Part shown: positions 61,718 to 64,000 of the stretch, piece by piece
How the letters are laid out: the number at the start of each line of letters is the position of its first letter
Numbering within the stretch: position 1 is the stretch's first letter
Source: an uncultured Polaribacter sp.
GTDB lineage: Bacteria > Bacteroidota > Bacteroidia > Flavobacteriales > Flavobacteriaceae
Assembly (NCBI RefSeq): GCF_947500975.1
Contig: NZ_CANMUE010000006.1
Span: 124,001 to 188,000 of the forward strand
Direction of reading: 5' to 3'
DNA length: 64,000 nucleotides
The notes under the pieces: generated by a model
What the model saw: the letters and a program-made list of their open reading frames with translations, nothing else
Told to the model about the DNA's origin: nothing
Database searches by the model: none
Made by a program: the position numbers and the translations under genes

Positions 61718-64000
61718 TGTAATTTATCCTCTTTCGTAGGTATTATTTTCATTGAAGGTTCTTTAAAAACTTTTTGGTTTGCTATTTTTTTTTCGAATGT
61801 TAATAATAACGATGGTAGTAATAATAAATTAGAAACCATTGCTAACAGTAACGTTATAGAAACTAAACCACCTAAAGCAATTGTACCACCGAAACTAGAT
61901 AGTGTAAAAACTAAAAACCCAAAGAATAATACAATAGAAGTATAAAACATACTTACACCTGTTTCACGTAAAGCAGCATAAACAGAGGGTTGTATTCGCC
62001 AATTATTAGCTATTAATTCTTGTCTATACTTTGCTAAGAAATGGATAGTATCATCCACAGAAATTCCAAATGCAATACTAAAAACTAATATAGTTGATGG
62101 TTTTATAGGGATTCCTAAAAAGCCCATTAATCCTGCTGTAATTAATAAAGGAAACATGTTGGGTATTAAAGAAATTAAAATCATTTGTGGAGATCTAAAC
62201 ATCCAAGCCATAAATAATGCAATTAAAAGTATAGCTAGTGAAAGAGAAAAAACTAGATTTTTAATTAAATAATTAGTTCCTTTAATAAATACCAATGCTT
62301 TTCCTGTAATAGAAACGTTGTATTTTTCTGAAGAAAATTCTTTATTGATTACTGCTTTTAATCGTTCTTGAATCACATCCATTTTTTCAGTACCAATATC
62401 CTTCATAAAAGTTGTAATTCTTGCATATCGACCTGTAGAATCTACAAAGTTTTTTAGCATGCCAGCTTCACTATTTGAATTTTTAGTATAAGAAAAAATA
62501 TAGCTTTGTTCTTGATTAGTTGGTAGTTGATAATATTTAGGATTTCCTTTGTAATATGCTTGCTTAGAGTATTTTACTAAATTAACTACAGAAAGAGGTT
62601 TGGATAATTCTGGAAATGTTTCTATGGTTTCATTTATTTTATCCATCTTTTTTAAAGTGGACAATTTCATTACACCTTTTTCTTTCTTAGTGTCTATTAA
62701 AATCTCCAAAGGCATAATACCACCAAACTCCTTTTCAAAGAATTTTATATCTTTATAAAAGCCCATACTCTTTGGCATATCTTCAATTAGACTTCCAGAA
62801 ACTTTAATTTGATAAACACCAATAATACATGCTATTATAATTATTACTGAGGTTATATAAATAGTAATTCTATGTTTTCTTACCATGTTTTCCATCCAGT
62901 TTACAACATTTTCTATCCATCTTTTTTCAAGATGACTTAAATGTTTTTTCTTTGGAATTGGCATAAAACTATATGCAATAGGAATTATTAACAAAGCCAA
63001 AATAAATATACTGATGATATTAATAGAAGCTAAAATTCCAAACTCACGTAATAAATTACTCTTTACAAAAACAAAAGTTGCAAAACCAGATGCAGTTGTA
63101 ATATTGGTCATTAAGGTTGCATTTCCTATTTTAGAAATTACACGTTGTAAAGCTTTGGCTTGTTGACCGTGTTTTTTTATCTCTTGCTGATATTTATTGA
63201 TGAGAAATACAGCATTAGGAACACCAATTACAATAATTAATGGTGGTATTAAAGCTGATAAAACTGTAATTTCATACCTAAATAGCCCAATAAATCCGAA
63301 AGCCCAAGTAACTCCAATAATAACTACAAGTAAGGTAATAAATGTTGCTCTAAAGGATCTAAAAAAGAAAAAGAAAATTATAGCAGTAATGCCTAAAGCA
63401 CCACCAACAAAAAGCATAATTTCATCTCGTATATTCTTTGCATTTAAGGTTCTTATGTATGGCATTCCTGATAAACGAACATCTAAATTATTATCACTTT
63501 CAAATTTTTCAATAATCGGAATTAAAGTTTTAAAAATAAAATCTCTACGTTTTGGAGTATTTACTATTGCTTTTTTAATATAAATAGCAGTTTGTAAGGT
63601 GCCAGTTTCTTTATTAAAAAGTAGGTTGTCGTAAAAAGGAAGTTTCTCAAAAAGTTGCTTTTTTATTTTTGATATTTCTTCAGTAGTTGTAGGTTCTTTC
63701 TCGTATAAAGGTTCTAAAATAAATTTTCTATTCTTACTATCTTTCTTTAATTTTTGAACATCAGCAATTGATAAAGTAAAATCTATTTCATCTAGATTAT
63801 TAAATTTATTTACAAGATTATTCCAAGCATTAAATTTTTTAGGAGTAAATACAGTGGAGTCTTTAACTCCTAGAATTATAAGATTACCTTCTTCACCAAA
63901 AATTTCTAAAAATTTGTTATAGTCTAAATTGGCTTCATGAGTTTCTGGTAATAAGTTTGCTTCTGAGTAAGAAAACTTCATGTACTTCATTTGAGAAGCT
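61714..64000 (-). CDS. RND/MMPL-family exporter, N-terminal end outside the window
   Basis: The frame stays open to the edge, and an N-terminal helix expected before the first periplasmic domain is missing, so the gene continues beyond 64000; the ATG at 63990 is probably internal. Two repeats each consist of a periplasmic domain and a bundle of five to six helices. Helices of repeat 1 begin IMLFVGGALGITAIIFFFFF; GVPNAVFLINKYQQE and, in repeat 2, FGISVDDTIHFLAKYRQEL carry the RND/MMPL proton-relay motifs. Members move lipids, hopanoids or similar molecules with proton energy. The stop lies directly next to the terminator. The substrate is unknown. Confidence 0.88.
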   Translation of the reverse strand, partial: ASQMKYMKFSYSEANLLPETHEANLDYNKFLEIFGEEGNLIILGVKDSTVFTPKKFNAWNNLVNKFNNLDEIDFTLSIADVQKLKKDSKNRKFILEPLYEKEPTTTEEISKIKKQLFEKLPFYDNLLFNKETGTLQTAIYIKKAIVNTPKRRDFIFKTLIPIIEKFESDNNLDVRLSGMPYIRTLNAKNIRDEIMLFVGGALGITAIIFFFFFRSFRATFITLLVVIIGVTWAFGFIGLFRYEITVLSALIPPLIIVIGVPNAVFLINKYQQEIKKHGQQAKALQRVISKIGNATLMTNITTASGFATFVFVKSNLLREFGILASINIISIFILALLIIPIAYSFMPIPKKKHLSHLEKRWIENVVNWMENMVRKHRITIYITSVIIIIACIIGVYQIKVSGSLIEDMPKSMGFYKDIKFFEKEFGGIMPLEILIDTKKEKGVMKLSTLKKMDKINETIETFPELSKPLSVVNLVKYSKQAYYKGNPKYYQLPTNQEQSYIFSYTKNSNSEAGMLKNFVDSTGRYARITTFMKDIGTEKMDVIQERLKAVINKEFSSEKYNVSITGKALVFIKGTNYLIKNLVFSLSLAILLIALFMAWMFRSPQMILISLIPNMFPLLITAGLMGFLGIPIKPSTILVFSIAFGISVDDTIHFLAKYRQELIANNWRIQPSVYAALRETGVSMFYTSIVLFFGFLVFTLSSFGGTIALGGLVSITLLLAMVSNLLLLPSLLLTFEKKIANQKVFKEPSMKIIPTKEDKLQ

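Overview
The window comes from a member of the phylum Bacteroidota, family Flavobacteriaceae, most like a Polaribacter or Tenacibaculum-type marine flavobacterium. The evidence is the very AT-rich sequence, many promoters with the Bacteroidota -7 box TAnnTTTG, atpD-atpC apart from the rest of the ATP synthase genes, families typical of the group (DUF4292 lipoprotein, HU-CCDC81/SPOR protein, TonB-dependent receptors with a carboxypeptidase-like N-domain, an ExbB-x-ExbD-ExbD set) and frequent TTG/GTG starts. It is ordinary chromosome: I see no prophage, insertion sequence, CRISPR array, rRNA or tRNA.

Layout. 1-5315: the end of a surface-polysaccharide cluster, lower in GC than its surroundings (cut-off GT4, O-antigen polymerase/ligase-like membrane protein with an inserted soluble domain, two GT2 enzymes, polyprenyl-phosphate sugar transferase). 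5316-19458: core genes, namely purD, a PhoR/PhoB-like two-component pair, an exonuclease, an ABC-F ATPase, a sugar nucleotidyltransferase followed by TPR, DUF4292 and EnvC-like genes, an acyl-CoA thioesterase, an HU/SPOR protein, dprA and a conserved unknown that looks like a divergent kinase. 19459-24710: DMT permease, mfd and a beta-barrel protein. 24712-29013: a metal-handling locus with a TonB-dependent receptor and periplasmic thioredoxin facing a DtxR-family regulator and a ZIP transporter, with a DtxR-box-like palindrome between them. 29089-36943: AddA-like helicase/nuclease, kbl, an OmpA protein with calcium-binding repeats, atpD and atpC.

37249-41577: a coupled lipoprotein / multi-pass protein / short histidine kinase / NarL-type regulator module, then rbfA and an FtsX-like permease. 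41615-46600: a 32-bp perfect palindrome, small lipoprotein and membrane genes, dusB, a coiled-coil lipoprotein and lepA. 46662-51634: a four-gene minus-strand operon (outer-membrane beta-barrel receptor, CPBP protease, LytS-type kinase, LytTR regulator). 51850-64000: zinc metallopeptidase, asparaginase, ExbB/ExbD set, beta-barrel protein, PAP2-like protein, rpoN, asnS, a PAS-LuxR regulator and a cut-off RND/MMPL exporter.

The most notable non-coding signals are a two-copy structured repeat (19503-19650 and 46516-46600), in each case between convergent genes, whose two copies show a compensatory base-pair change, and an unannotated promoter-to-terminator unit at 61535-61717 next to the LuxR regulator, a candidate small RNA or microprotein gene. 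All functional statements rest on motif reading by eye; no database search was run.
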